Notes: generated from the letters alone by a model not told the origin. DNA of 64,000 nucleotides from Pirellulales bacterium (GCA_019694455.1 JAIBBY010000001.1:62001-126000); one strand, 5' to 3'. Counted from the first letter of the stretch, positions 8,938 through 18,887 are shown. A program made the numbers and translations.

Positions 8938-8959
8938 CGACCGGCGACTCTGCCGGTCG
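8938..8959. repeat. Perfect 8-bp inverted repeat upstream of tilS
   Basis: CGACCGGC (8938-8945) and GCCGGTCG (8952-8959) flank a 6-base loop. It stands about 225 bp before the tilS start. No T-run follows on either strand, so its role (operator, leader hairpin) is open. Confidence 0.6.
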
Positions 8960-9183
8960 AATACCAAATCGTACCAGAGTCGGCCCTATGTGCAAACCAA
9001 TTTGATCGCTGTCCGTTGCAATAAACCGTTCGGAAGATTGATCTTATCATGGATGGCTTAATGCCGTGGGACGCACGGCGCCGTCAAAGTCGCCCTGCCT
9101 TAGCTGAACGCCCAACCATCGCTGCGACGTGGCTACCGGTCGCCGGTGGCTGGGCGCCCAAACAGGCTCGAAATAGTAGCGTC

Positions 9184-10194
9184 ATGTCGACAAACATTCT
9201 GCATCCGCTCGAATCGAGACTGCTTGCCGACTGGCCGGCCGATCGATGGCGTGACGTGAACGTGCTGGTGGCGGTATCCGGCGGTCCCGACAGCGTAGCG
9301 ATGTTGCGCGCGCTGATTGCGATACGGACAGCCGGCGCTGGGCGCTTGATTGTGGGGCATTTCAACCATCAGTTGCGCGGCGCCGAATCGGACGCGGACG
9401 AGCAGTTCGTGCGCGATTTGGCGCAGTCGCTCGGCCTGGATGCTCGCATCGGCAAGAGCCAGGTTCAACGGCCATCCGAGGCGAGTCGCCGAGCTTGGGA
9501 AGAGGTTGCTCGCGATGAACGGTATGGATTTCTAACCCAATCAGCGGGCGAACTGGGGGCGCGATACATCGCCATGGCCCATACTGCCGACGATCAAGTG
9601 GAGACCGTATTACATCGTTTGATTCGCGGGACTGGCATTGGCGGCCTGGCGGGGATCCCACGGGCACGCCACTTGGGAGCGGCGAGTCTGATTCGACCGC
9701 TGCTTGATGTGACGCGCGGCGAGGTGCTGGCCTACCTTCAGAAATTGGGGCAGGACTATCGAGTCGATCGCACCAATGCGGAACCGCTAGCGACGCGAAA
9801 TCGGATTCGACTCGAACTTTTGCCGCTATTGAGAGAGGGCTACAACGCCAACGTCGATGAAGCGATTCGCAATCTCGCGAGGTTGGCCGGCGAGGCACAG
9901 CAGGTCATTGGGGAGCGCGCGCTGGAGTTGGCGGAACGCGCGGCCACGCGGGCCGATGAGAGCATCGAGATCAACTGTCGCTTGCTGACGGGCGAGCCGC
10001 CGCACCTTGTTCGCGAGTGCCTGGTGCAACTGTGGCGCAGCGCGGGGTGGCACGAACAGGCGATGGGTTTTTCCCAATGGCAAATGCTGGCCCAACTGGC
10101 TACGGCCGACGTTTCGACTGCTAGCGCACGGATGTTGCCCGGCGGCATTCGCGCGGAACGAAAGCAAGAGTGGTTGCGTCTGACCAGGACCTAA
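9184..10194 (+). CDS. tilS: tRNA(Ile)-lysidine synthase
   Basis: A 336-residue enzyme that attaches lysine to C34 of the CAU-anticodon tRNA-Ile using ATP, so that it reads AUA. The PP-loop SGGPDS is at residues 32-37, followed by VGHFNHQLRGAESDADE and the AMAHTADDQVETVLHRLIRGTG stretch typical of TilS; NRIRLELLPLL marks the end of the catalytic domain. The C-terminal part (TilS substrate-binding domains) is shorter than in E. coli. I took the ATG at 9184; the frame is open to 9049 but that extension has no family similarity. It converges on the MFS gene with a 7-bp gap. Confidence 0.92.
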   Translation: MSTNILHPLESRLLADWPADRWRDVNVLVAVSGGPDSVAMLRALIAIRTAGAGRLIVGHFNHQLRGAESDADEQFVRDLAQSLGLDARIGKSQVQRPSEASRRAWEEVARDERYGFLTQSAGELGARYIAMAHTADDQVETVLHRLIRGTGIGGLAGIPRARHLGAASLIRPLLDVTRGEVLAYLQKLGQDYRVDRTNAEPLATRNRIRLELLPLLREGYNANVDEAIRNLARLAGEAQQVIGERALELAERAATRADESIEINCRLLTGEPPHLVRECLVQLWRSAGWHEQAMGFSQWQMLAQLATADVSTASARMLPGGIRAERKQEWLRLTRT

Positions 10195-10201
10195 CCTGCA
10201 A

Positions 10202-11656
10202 TCATTCGACGGCGGCCTGAACACCCCCGGCGAAGAGCTCGTTTTCTTCACTACGCGACATCAACACCTCGGCCTTGTATCCGCCGGTTGCCTTGTCACG
10301 CAGCGCAATGGCGCCGAAGATGACGACCAGCAAGATGGGCAGCGCGCTGACGACGCGAAACGACATCGCCGCGCCGTGGGCCTCGGCCGCCACGATGGCT
10401 TTGGCGCTGTCACTATCTTTATCTTTGGGCAGCGCCTTGACCGCCTCGGAATTGATCTTTTTCACCTGTTCGATGCCGGCTAGCCGCAAAGCCCAGTTGG
10501 CAGGCTCCTCAGCCACGACTTGCTGTTGCAGTGCTTCCGGCACCGCCGCCACGGTGTACTTGTCATAGGTATAGCCCATGAACGGCAAAATCAGGGCGAT
10601 GGAGAGATTGCCGACCGAGCCCATAATGCCGAGCAAAAACGCTCCCCCCTTGGGGAAGCGTTCGGCGGTGACGCCAAGCATGGTGGGCCAGAAATAGGCG
10701 ATGCCAAAGCCAAAGATGGTGGCACAGCCAATCGCCGTGATCGGAGAATTCGCGAAGCTCAGCAGGTAGAGACCAATGCCGGCGAGCACCGCCGAGACGG
10801 TGAGCAGACCGACTGGCGAAAACCGATGCGCTAGCGGTCCGGCAAAATGACGCAAGACGAACATCATCGAACTGGTGTAAACCAGAATCAGCGTGCCCGA
10901 CATGCCGCTGGTGCGGGTGATGACCGACTCTTGCCACTGCTGCGGCCCCAGTTCGGTGGCGGCGGTGAGCAACATGCAAAATGCCCAGAGGATGAACATG
11001 GGGCGAAACATCTCGGCGAACATATCGCCGGTCGATACGCCGGAGGCCACGCGTTCGGTGGCAGGAAATCGTTGCGAGAGCACCATCAAGAGGTAGAGGA
11101 CGCCCGGAATGACGATCAGCCCCATGCGAACCTGCCAGGAGGCGACCCCCTCGGGCAAGGTGATGAATCCCTTTTCAATCATGGGGGCCACAACCAGTCG
11201 GGCGATGAGTCCGCCCAATACCAAGCCGCCCGGCCACCAGGCGTGCAACACATTCAGATAATGTGTCTTTTGCGTGGGATAGAGTGTGGCCGCCAAGGGA
11301 TTGATGGCGATCTCAACCAGGCCATTGCCGCAGCCAGCGAGGAAAGTGGCCCCGAAAAGGACCGCAAACGCCATGTCTCCATGTGGGGCGAAGATCGTGC
11401 CGAGCACGCCAACCATGTGACATATGAAGGCACAGATGAGAATGAGCTTCATGCCCAAGAAATCGCAAATGCCCGCGCCAAGTAGCATAGAAATGGCCAT
11501 ACCCCAGAAGGCCGCTCCCATCACCCAGCCAATCTGCTCTTTGGAGAGTTCGAAGGTGACGCCAAGATCGTTGGCGATGTCGCCGCGAATGACGAAGGTA
11601 AATGCCGAGGTAATGAGGGCCAGGCAGCTAGCAATAAATAGCGTGCGCGGATTCAT
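10202..11656 (-). CDS. MFS transporter
   Basis: A 484-residue major facilitator superfamily protein with about 12 hydrophobic segments. It begins MNPRTLFIASCLALITSAFTF, and contains GWVMGAAFWGMAISMLLGAGICDFLG (TM2 and the A-loop region) and GCGNGLVEIAINPLAATLYP, which resembles sugar (fucose permease-like) MFS members. Before the last helix there is an unusually long hydrophilic loop (about residues 372-445, rich in Ala/Glu/Lys) where most family members have a short turn. The substrate is not predictable. The ATG at 11656 is chosen because the transmembrane segment follows directly; upstream in-frame codons look non-coding. Confidence 0.88.
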   Translation of the reverse strand: MNPRTLFIASCLALITSAFTFVIRGDIANDLGVTFELSKEQIGWVMGAAFWGMAISMLLGAGICDFLGMKLILICAFICHMVGVLGTIFAPHGDMAFAVLFGATFLAGCGNGLVEIAINPLAATLYPTQKTHYLNVLHAWWPGGLVLGGLIARLVVAPMIEKGFITLPEGVASWQVRMGLIVIPGVLYLLMVLSQRFPATERVASGVSTGDMFAEMFRPMFILWAFCMLLTAATELGPQQWQESVITRTSGMSGTLILVYTSSMMFVLRHFAGPLAHRFSPVGLLTVSAVLAGIGLYLLSFANSPITAIGCATIFGFGIAYFWPTMLGVTAERFPKGGAFLLGIMGSVGNLSIALILPFMGYTYDKYTVAAVPEALQQQVVAEEPANWALRLAGIEQVKKINSEAVKALPKDKDSDSAKAIVAAEAHGAAMSFRVVSALPILLVVIFGAIALRDKATGGYKAEVLMSRSEENELFAGGVQAAVE

Positions 11657-11921
11657 CGACGAGTTTCCAAAGGGGCTTGGCGTTGTACGGGGACTGTGTG
11701 ACGCGGAGGACGACAGAGAAATGACCCTCCAGCGTCGATTGCAAGACTCGGCAGTATAAATGACAGCACGCGCAAGTAAATCAGTTTTGGGCAGTTGCGT
11801 TTGAACGGGCGGCCTGAGCCTCGAAAGCGCGGCGGTCAGCCCAGTTTGCCTTGACCCTCCAGGCGGCAGATCCATACCATGCCCGCGCCTGCTTCTGCGC
11901 CCATTCCGCGCTTGGACCGTG

Positions 11922-13172
11922 ATGACCAATATTCGAGTACCAATCTGGCTGCCGCTGACGGCGATTTTGCTCGCAGCGCTGATGTTGCGACTGGCGGCCG
12001 GCTGGTATTGGCAGTCGCAGCGTCCGGTGGATCGCCCCTTTGTGTTTGGCGACAGCGAAAGCTACTGGGAGTTAGCGCGCAGCGTGGCTCATGGGGAGCC
12101 GTATCAATTTGGAACTCCCGACGCCAAGGTGTTTCGTACCCCAGGTTATCCGGTAGTGTTGTCATTGGTATTTTTGCTGGGGAGCGAGCAGCCTTCGCCC
12201 CTGGCTGCGCGTTTCATCAGCGCGCTTTGTGGGACCATAGCCGTGGCGGGCGTGTATGGATTGGCGCGATCGCTGTTTGATCGACGCGCCGGTTTGATTG
12301 CGGCGGCTATGATCGCTGTCTACCCCGGAGCGATCGTGCTCAGCGCGGTGGTATTGAGCGAGGCGCCATTTGCGCCGCTGGCCGTGCTACACCTAGGCTG
12401 TTGGGCGCTGGCGTGGAAAGCCATCAGAACCAGCGCCATGTTGGCGTATGGCACGTGCGGAGGGCTATTGGCCGCCGCCGCCACGCTGATGCGCCCCAGT
12501 TGGCTCTTGTTTGTGCCCTTCGCCTTGATCGTCGGCAGCCTCGATCATCGCAGGGCGCGGCACTGGTCGATTGGGGCAGCCATGCTTTGCGGACTGGCGA
12601 TCGGCATGGCGCCGTGGTGGATTCGCAATTGGCAGGTGGTGGGACATTTCGTGCCGACCACTTTGCAGGTGGGCGCCAGTCTGTATGACGGGTTGAACCC
12701 TCGGGCGACGGGTGGCAGCGAGATGAACTTTGTCGCGGAATTTGAGCGTTCGGAACGCGAGGTTGTCGGCGCCACTGAACCGCTGGAATATCGACTCGAT
12801 CAAAGGCTGCGGCGGGCCGCCATTGAGTGGGCGGCTTCGCATCCGTTGGCCGTGCTGGAATTGGCGGGAATCAAATTCGCGCGGATGTGGAATGTCTGGC
12901 CCAATGAGCCGCAGTTTCGTGGATGGGGCGTGCGGTTGGCTGTGCTGGTGACGTATATGCCGCTGCTCGCGCTGGGCGCGATCGGCGTTTGGCGGTATCG
13001 CGGCATGGGGTTCCCCGTGGCGCTCTGCTGGTTGCCGGCCGTCTATCTCGCGCTGCTGCATGTGGTGTTCGTCAGTTCAATGCGGTATCGCGAACCGGCG
13101 ATGCTGCCCATGGCGGCCTTGGCTGCCTCGGTATTGGCTCGGGCCGGCCCATCATTGATCGACGGCAAGTAG
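11922..13172 (+). CDS. Membrane glycosyltransferase, GT-C fold (family 39-like)
   Basis: A 416-residue polytopic protein. The first hydrophobic helix is followed by a periplasmic loop with FGDSESYWELARSVAHGEPYQF, where acidic residues occupy the position of the catalytic Asp of GT39/ArnT-type enzymes, then RTPGYPVVLS. About ten further hydrophobic segments follow. Such enzymes transfer a sugar from a polyprenyl-phosphate donor to protein or lipid on the outside of the inner membrane. Donor and acceptor are unknown. GTG (11919) directly precedes the ATG used here. A 265-bp divergent region separates it from the MFS gene. Confidence 0.8.
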   Translation: MTNIRVPIWLPLTAILLAALMLRLAAGWYWQSQRPVDRPFVFGDSESYWELARSVAHGEPYQFGTPDAKVFRTPGYPVVLSLVFLLGSEQPSPLAARFISALCGTIAVAGVYGLARSLFDRRAGLIAAAMIAVYPGAIVLSAVVLSEAPFAPLAVLHLGCWALAWKAIRTSAMLAYGTCGGLLAAAATLMRPSWLLFVPFALIVGSLDHRRARHWSIGAAMLCGLAIGMAPWWIRNWQVVGHFVPTTLQVGASLYDGLNPRATGGSEMNFVAEFERSEREVVGATEPLEYRLDQRLRRAAIEWAASHPLAVLELAGIKFARMWNVWPNEPQFRGWGVRLAVLVTYMPLLALGAIGVWRYRGMGFPVALCWLPAVYLALLHVVFVSSMRYREPAMLPMAALAASVLARAGPSLIDGK

Positions 13173-13217
13173 GTAGTTACGACGCTACGCCGAGCAAGGA
13201 AGCTCGCCATCGTCAGA

Positions 13218-16200
13218 TTGCTCATCAATAGCTGCTGGTTTGTGTTCAAGTGGAGCCTCGCGCTTGGTTTGGCGTGCGCGGTGGCTGGCGGTCTGTACTT
13301 TTACAACCACGTCGACGACGAACTGCGGCGGCGAATCGAAGAGCGGTTCGCCCAACATTACCCAGAGTTGCAAATCAAAGTCCATGCGGCGACTTTGATT
13401 CCGGGGGAGGGAATCGAAGTTCGCGGGATGACGATCACGCAACCCGGCGCGGCGGGACCGCGAGTTGAGGTGGCACGGTTCGACGAGATGCTGCTGGCGT
13501 GCAAGGCGAGTCTTTCTGAACTGATTCAACACGAACCGGAGTTCACGGAGATTCGTGTGCGGAGGCCGACGCTACTGGCCACGCGCCGCCCGGATGGAAC
13601 TTGGAGCACGGGCGAACTGTTGCCGTTTCCGCAAATCAGCGAGAAACCGCCGCGAATCGTCGTGGAGGGGGGCACGGTCGAGATATTCGATCCGCTACGG
13701 AATCCCACCAGTAAGCTATCGCTGCGCGACGTGTATCTGGAAGTCGATCCCGGAGTGGGTGGCGACAATCCGGAGTCGACCACTCGTCGATTGCATGGCT
13801 TCATGGTCGGCGACCATGTGCAGCGATTGGAGTTTGAGGGTGAGCTTGGCGACGGCGGCAAGCAATGGTCGTTCCGCGGCACGGGAGAAGGACTCGATCT
13901 CTCGCCCGAGCTTTACGCCGCGCTTCCAGGTGAAGTAGCGGCCAAGCTCGATGTGCTGCGTTCGCTGCGAGCCAGTTCGCAGTTTCGATTCTCAGTGCAA
14001 AACTCGCCAGATGACGCATCTGCAATCGAGTACGACCTGCAAGGCAAGATCGCGCGGGGCCGCATTGAGGATTCGCGGCTGCCGTATCCGCTGACTGACG
14101 TATTCGCCCTGGTTCGCTGCACGAATCAGGGGGTGCATATTTCCGAACTGCGCGCGCGCAATGGTCAAACGGCGATTTATGTGCGCGAGGCCTGGCGACG
14201 CGGCAACGAGGCGAACAGTCCGCTGTTCGCCAATCTGCAATGCGAACGGCTGGTGATCGACCGGCGGCTATTGGATATCTTGCCGGAGCAATGGCGAGCG
14301 CGGTGGTACGACTTCTTTCTTGAGGGGATTGTCAACGTCAACGCGATCGTCCACTACGACGGCCAGTCGTGGCAACCGGATGTCAGCGTGGAGTGCCTTG
14401 ACACGTCGTTCACTTACCACAAGTTTCCGTATCGCCTGGAAAATGGCCAAGGACATGTGCGGCTCAAGGACGACCGGCTCGACTTTTTGTTGTCGACCTA
14501 TAGCGGCGCCGACCAGGTGCTGATTCAAGGCAACGTGCAGAATTTGTATCAGGACCCCGGTTTGTGGCTTGAGGTGCGGGCGGACCGATTGGCGATCGAC
14601 AAAAAGCTGCTCGAATCGTTGCCGCCAACGTCGCGCGCCGTATTGACCTCATTTTCGCCGAGCGGTCACTTTCGGGTTGATTTTGAGGCGCGCCGACAGC
14701 CGGGACCACAACAGCCAGTGTCACGCCGGCTACGACTGCAACTCGACCATTGCTCGATGCGCTACGACCGCTTTCCGTATCCGATTCACAACGTGACGGG
14801 CACGGTGGAGATGCTGGGGGACGAATGGGAATTTCGCAATCTGGAAGGGACGAATGACACCGGAGAGCTGCGCGGTTACGGCCGGCTTGGCCCGACTGCC
14901 AGCGGACGTGAACTGCGGCTGAACATCTCGGGCGCCAACATCGCTCTGGAGCAGGAACTGCGCAACGCGCTGCCGCTACATTCACAACGACTGTGGGACA
15001 ATCTGCAACCGCGCGGTTCGGTGCAATTGGCCACGGATATTCGCTACCAGATCGATACCAAACAGTTGGCGATCGGCGTAAGCGCCTTGCCGGTCGCCGA
15101 AACGGTGTCGATCCAGCCGGTATTCTTTCCGTATCGCATCGAGAACATTCGGGGTGAATTGAGCTATGCGAACGGTCGGGTAGTGTTGGGGCGTGCGCCG
15201 CGCGGTGAAATCAAGGGACAACATCAAGGGGTTGATGTGGCGCTGCGAGGAGTGTGCGATCTGGCGCCCGACGGGCGCTGGCGACTGGCGCTCGATGATT
15301 TGACGGTTTATCGGCTGCGCGCCGATCGGGATTTGCAGGCCGCCGTGTCGCCGCGTTTGAATCCTTGGCTCCGCCGGCTCGATCCGGCGAGCGCGATCAA
15401 TCTGTCGGGCCGAGTCGAACTGTTGGGAGGAGGAGCCGGCAATCAGCCACCACAAGCGCAGTGGAACATGCGAATCACCACGCAAGGCGCCAACTTGGTT
15501 GCCGGTCTGCCGCTGACAAACATTAGCGGTGAAGCGCACCTGCAGGGGGGCTTCGACGGCGCCAAAATGAGCGCGAGGGCCGAGCTCGATCTAGATTCGG
15601 TGACTTGGAAGAACATGCAGATCACCTCGGTGACTGGGCCCGCGCGCGTAGATGGCGAGCACATTCTGCTGGGCGCATGGGCCGATAAGGACTTGCCCCA
15701 GGGACGCCCGCGGCCGATCACGGGCAAGGCATACGGCGGCTGGTTGATGAGCGACGGTTGGGTCAAGCTCGAAGCGACTCCACGATACGGTTGGCAGATC
15801 ACGGCTGGCGATCTCGACGTGGCGAGAATTGGACGCGAACTGCTGCCGGGGACGCAATCGCTGAGCGGCAAACTGAATGGCGGAGTCAATCTGCGCGGCA
15901 GCACCGAAGGCATCCATACGCTTACGGGCACCGGTTACATGCGATTGCGCGACGCCGATCTGTATCAGCTACCTCAAATGGTGCAACTGCTCAACATTGT
16001 GAGCCTCAAGCCGCCGGATGCGACGGCATTCACCAATAGCGAGGCCGATTTCCGCGTCGACGGAGACCATCTCTACTTTGACCGGATCAATTTTACGGGA
16101 GACGCAATCAGCCTGAAGGGGCAAGGCGAAATGAACTTGAACACCGATGTAGCGCTGACGTTCTATGCGCTGGTGGGGCGCGACGAACTGGAGATCCCCT

Positions 16201-16502
16201 TGATTCCCGAACTGTTTCGCGCGGCAAGTCGCCAGCTCATGCTGATCCACGTGGACGGCAAGCTGACCGAGCCAAGTATTCGCCGCGATCCATTCCCGGT
16301 CGTCGGGAAAGCGCTCGAACAATTGCAGGCCGATTTGCAGAATGGAGCACCGCCCAAAAATCCACAACGACTAGGGCTCCTTTCTCCACGTAATGGATCG
16401 GCGAGACGCGGTGGCTGGGGCGATCGCGCCAACCCGCAGTCGATCGCCCGCGAACCGGCACGTCCGGCACAATCAGAACGCAAAGGGGGCTTGCTGCGCT
16501 GA
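13218..16502 (+). CDS. AsmA-like (AsmA_2) large envelope protein
   Basis: A 1094-residue protein with one N-terminal membrane helix (about residues 8-28) and a long, beta-rich periplasmic part that ends in an AsmA-like C-terminal domain (from LSGKLNGGVNLRG, about 880, through GRDELEIPLIPELF and IHVDGKLTEPSIRRDPFP). AsmA/TamB/YhdP-type proteins form hydrophobic grooves that carry phospholipids to the outer membrane. Repeated stretches such as FPYRLENGQGHVRL, FPYPIHNVTGTVEM and FPYRIENIRGELSY show that the body is built of repeated units, as expected for such a bridge. The start is TTG at 13218; no better start with a membrane helix exists, though the ribosome-binding site is distant. The C-terminal ~60 residues are basic and low-complexity. 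Confidence 0.85.
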   Translation: MLINSCWFVFKWSLALGLACAVAGGLYFYNHVDDELRRRIEERFAQHYPELQIKVHAATLIPGEGIEVRGMTITQPGAAGPRVEVARFDEMLLACKASLSELIQHEPEFTEIRVRRPTLLATRRPDGTWSTGELLPFPQISEKPPRIVVEGGTVEIFDPLRNPTSKLSLRDVYLEVDPGVGGDNPESTTRRLHGFMVGDHVQRLEFEGELGDGGKQWSFRGTGEGLDLSPELYAALPGEVAAKLDVLRSLRASSQFRFSVQNSPDDASAIEYDLQGKIARGRIEDSRLPYPLTDVFALVRCTNQGVHISELRARNGQTAIYVREAWRRGNEANSPLFANLQCERLVIDRRLLDILPEQWRARWYDFFLEGIVNVNAIVHYDGQSWQPDVSVECLDTSFTYHKFPYRLENGQGHVRLKDDRLDFLLSTYSGADQVLIQGNVQNLYQDPGLWLEVRADRLAIDKKLLESLPPTSRAVLTSFSPSGHFRVDFEARRQPGPQQPVSRRLRLQLDHCSMRYDRFPYPIHNVTGTVEMLGDEWEFRNLEGTNDTGELRGYGRLGPTASGRELRLNISGANIALEQELRNALPLHSQRLWDNLQPRGSVQLATDIRYQIDTKQLAIGVSALPVAETVSIQPVFFPYRIENIRGELSYANGRVVLGRAPRGEIKGQHQGVDVALRGVCDLAPDGRWRLALDDLTVYRLRADRDLQAAVSPRLNPWLRRLDPASAINLSGRVELLGGGAGNQPPQAQWNMRITTQGANLVAGLPLTNISGEAHLQGGFDGAKMSARAELDLDSVTWKNMQITSVTGPARVDGEHILLGAWADKDLPQGRPRPITGKAYGGWLMSDGWVKLEATPRYGWQITAGDLDVARIGRELLPGTQSLSGKLNGGVNLRGSTEGIHTLTGTGYMRLRDADLYQLPQMVQLLNIVSLKPPDATAFTNSEADFRVDGDHLYFDRINFTGDAISLKGQGEMNLNTDVALTFYALVGRDELEIPLIPELFRAASRQLMLIHVDGKLTEPSIRRDPFPVVGKALEQLQADLQNGAPPKNPQRLGLLSPRNGSARRGGWGDRANPQSIAREPARPAQSERKGGLLR

Positions 16503-16679
16503 CGGAAAATAAATGGAAGCGATTACGTTGACTGGGGGGAGGCTCTGTAGTCGATTCTGACCGATAGACCCTCCGACAACAGACAAAGGTGGCCAGGAGG
16601 GCCATTCGAAAGGTCACGGAACCAACTTCAAGATTCGCAACCTCGACTAGTCGCAAGGCGCTAGCGAAAGAGGTGTGTG

Positions 16680-17009
16680 ATGAGCATGGGACCATTGACC
16701 GGCATATTGACGAGCGCTGCGGGCGTGCCATTCGCGCAGGCGAAGGGGAGTGACCTCGATCGAGCAGCGAACGAGAACACCGTTCAACAGCGGGCAAAGG
16801 ACAGCCAGCTCAAGACAGAAGCGGCGGCCGGGATTGGCGCCACCGATGGTCAGGACCACGAGACCGAGGAGCGCGATGCGGATGGCCGACGCCCTTGGGA
16901 AGTGGGGTATCAAGGGCCTGCGCCGCGGCAGCCAACTACTTCGGCCGAGCCGCCGCTGAGTCGCGATGCCAGCGGAGAGTGTGGCAACGCCTTGGATTTG
17001 TCGGCATAA
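16680..17009 (+). CDS. Small conserved planctomycete hypothetical protein
   Basis: A 109-residue soluble, strongly hydrophilic protein. It begins MSMGPLTGILTSAAGVPFAQAKGSDLDRA and carries the block AAAGIGATDGQDHETEERDADGRRPWE. From memory, many planctomycetes encode short proteins with the same plan (SxAGxPLAQ, DRA, AAGIG, DRDADGRRxWE); no function is known. GAAAGAGG sits eight bases before the ATG at 16680, supporting translation. It lies alone between the AsmA-like gene and dapF. Confidence 0.65.
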   Translation: MSMGPLTGILTSAAGVPFAQAKGSDLDRAANENTVQQRAKDSQLKTEAAAGIGATDGQDHETEERDADGRRPWEVGYQGPAPRQPTTSAEPPLSRDASGECGNALDLSA

Positions 17010-17094
17010 GGGGGCCGCGAACCCGCGAGCCGCTGTTTCCTGTCTTGCCGTGCGACTCTAAAATAGGGCCGAACGATCCACCGGGAGACGCGGC

Positions 17095-17970
17095 ATGCGG
17101 TTTGTGAAGATGCACGGGGCGGGCAATGACTATGTCTACGTGAACTGTTTTGACGAGTCGCTGCCTGGCGATGTGACGGAAACAGCGAGGCAGATATCGG
17201 ACCGCCATTTTGGAGTCGGCGGCGACGGGTTGGTTTTGATCTGTCCGTCGGATGTCGCCGACGCCCGCATGCGCATGTTCAACGCCGATGGATCGGAAGC
17301 GGAGATGTGCGGCAACGCAATTCGTTGCGTGGGCAAGTTCTTGTTCGATCACGGCATTTGCCAGAAGCAGCGGCTGGCAATTGAAACTGGCCGGGGGGTA
17401 CTGAGCCTCGACCTGGAGATCGTCGATGGAGTCGTTGAGCGCGCGCGTGTGAATATGGGGCGTCCGATCCTCGCGCCGGCCGAGATCCCCACGACGCTGG
17501 CGGCCACCGGGCAATGGCAAGGGAGCGACGTAGTGGTTGACGCGCCATTGGAGATTGTAGGAGAGACGCTGACCGTCACCTGCGTCTCGATGGGCAACCC
17601 GCACTGCGTGACCTTTGTAGATAAGCTGTCGGACCGCTGGGTGCATGAGATCGGTCCGCGCGTCGAGAAGCACGCTCGGTTTCCGCGGCGTGTCAACGCG
17701 GAGTTCATCGAAATCGTCTCGCCTAGCGAGTTGCGCATGCGCGTGTGGGAACGCGGTTCAGGCGAGACGCTGGCCTGTGGCACAGGCGCCGCCGCCGTGT
17801 GCGTGGCGGGCATGCTGTCCGGCAGGACGGAGCGACGGGTGACGATTCATCTGTTGGGGGGTGATCTGGAGTTGGAATGGGCCGAGGATGGTTGCGTCTA
17901 CAAGACCGGCCCGGCCACAGAAGTGTTTTCGGGAGAATGGTTCCCGTCGGGGGCGCTGAATCCCAAATAA
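17095..17970 (+). CDS. dapF: Diaminopimelate epimerase
   Basis: A 291-residue, PLP-independent racemase that converts LL- to meso-diaminopimelate for lysine and peptidoglycan synthesis. Both catalytic cysteines are present in their motifs: Cys72 in MCGNAIRC and Cys228 in [11 protein letters not shown]. The N-terminus [14 protein letters not shown] and the middle [13 protein letters not shown] are diagnostic. Full length. CGGGAGACGCGGC precedes the ATG as the ribosome-binding site. Presence of dapF supports a DAP-type cell wall in this organism. Confidence 0.97.
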   Translation: MRFVKMHGAGNDYVYVNCFDESLPGDVTETARQISDRHFGVGGDGLVLICPSDVADARMRMFNADGSEAEMCGNAIRCVGKFLFDHGICQKQRLAIETGRGVLSLDLEIVDGVVERARVNMGRPILAPAEIPTTLAATGQWQGSDVVVDAPLEIVGETLTVTCVSMGNPHCVTFVDKLSDRWVHEIGPRVEKHARFPRRVNAEFIEIVSPSELRMRVWERGSGETLACGTGAAAVCVAGMLSGRTERRVTIHLLGGDLELEWAEDGCVYKTGPATEVFSGEWFPSGALNPK

Positions 17971-18006
17971 TAACGATCTTCGTCTATTGGCAAGGATGCC
18001 GCGATC

Positions 18007-18783
18007 ATGAAGATTCGTAGCGCGTTTTTGAACAAGACGGCCGGTTTAGTCGCTGCGACCACAGTGCGCTCGTGGATGAGCACGCTGGATTACAAGGTTG
18101 CGTACTATGACGCCACCGTCGACCCGGTGAATCCGCGTTGGAGCGGCCAAAAGATCTATGTCTTTTGGCATGAGTACATTCTGTTCCCGCTGTTTCTGCG
18201 TGGACGTTCGAACCTGGCGATGTTGCTCAGCCGCCATCAAGACGCGGAAATCTTGAGCTATGCCGCGCATCACTTGGGTTTTGAATTTGTGCGCGGCTCG
18301 ACTAATCGAGGAGGCATGGCGGCGCTGCGCGAGTTGTTGCGCCGCAGCGAGCAGATGAACCTGACGATCACGCCCGACGGGCCACGCGGTCCGCGACGAG
18401 AGCTGGCCCAGGGACCGATCTACTTGTCATCGAAATTGCAGATGCCGTTGGTGGTGATGGGCTTTGGTTACGACCGTCCCTGGCGGGCGAAGAGTTGGGA
18501 CCGATTTGCCGTGCCGCGTCCCTATTCGCGAGCACGCGCCGTGGTCAGTCCGCCGCTCCGCATTCCTGCCCGGTTAGATCGAGACTCGCTGGAGCAGTAC
18601 CGATTGCAGACCGAACAACTGCTCAATCGACTCACGTGCGAGGCGGAGGCGTGGGCCGAATCCGGGACGCGCAAGTTGAACGAACGCCCGCTGCGGCGAG
18701 AGCCATCGCCGCATGGCGCCGGGCGAATCGACAATGGTCATCGCCTGCGCGCGCCGCGTCATATGGCAACGACGCCCCAGTAG
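18007..18783 (+). CDS. DUF374 lysophospholipid acyltransferase-family protein
   Basis: A 258-residue protein of the DUF374 family, relatives of LpxL/PlsC-type acyltransferases acting at the membrane. The features seen are IYVFWHEYILFPLF (family FWH motif), LSRHQDAEILSYAAHHLGFEFVRGSTNRGG and ITPDGPRGPRRE, which match the conserved substrate and product-binding blocks. No clear transmembrane helix is present, suggesting peripheral attachment. Start ATG at 18007, 36 bp after dapF on the same strand, so the two may share a transcript. The acceptor lipid is unknown. Confidence 0.85.
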   Translation: MKIRSAFLNKTAGLVAATTVRSWMSTLDYKVAYYDATVDPVNPRWSGQKIYVFWHEYILFPLFLRGRSNLAMLLSRHQDAEILSYAAHHLGFEFVRGSTNRGGMAALRELLRRSEQMNLTITPDGPRGPRRELAQGPIYLSSKLQMPLVVMGFGYDRPWRAKSWDRFAVPRPYSRARAVVSPPLRIPARLDRDSLEQYRLQTEQLLNRLTCEAEAWAESGTRKLNERPLRREPSPHGAGRIDNGHRLRAPRHMATTPQ

Positions 18784-18887
18784 GGCCAAACTCAAACCAA
18801 ATGACCGCTGCTTGCAAAGCGCTGCGCGGTGGCTGAGAATCCCCCCACGGACTGACGTCGTTCAAACGTCTCTTGGGAGATTCACGC

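Larger units (their letters stand above)
8345..9183. other. 839-bp non-coding stretch between divergent rny and tilS, rich in hairpins
   Basis: No convincing protein gene. It holds, from left to right, a candidate structured RNA on the minus strand (about 8360-8590), an imperfect two-tier hairpin at about 8608-8647 (CGCCAG paired with CTGGCG inside TTCCAT/ATGGAA), a possible three-way junction at 8706-8775, and a perfect 8-bp stem at 8938-8959. An ATG at 8807 with a GAGGAG ribosome-binding-like site opens an 84-codon frame, but its peptide resembles nothing. Promoters for both flanking genes must lie here; none could be fixed with confidence. Confidence 0.6.

Noticed and set aside
8807-9061. 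Plus-strand 84-codon frame with a GAGGAG ribosome-binding-like site
   Set aside because: The peptide is Arg/Ser/Pro-rich without similarity to any family; it ends in the tilS leader and could be chance.
9049-9183. N-terminal extension of tilS to 9049
   Set aside because: The additional 45 residues do not resemble TilS and the PP-loop is normally near residue 30, as with the ATG at 9184.
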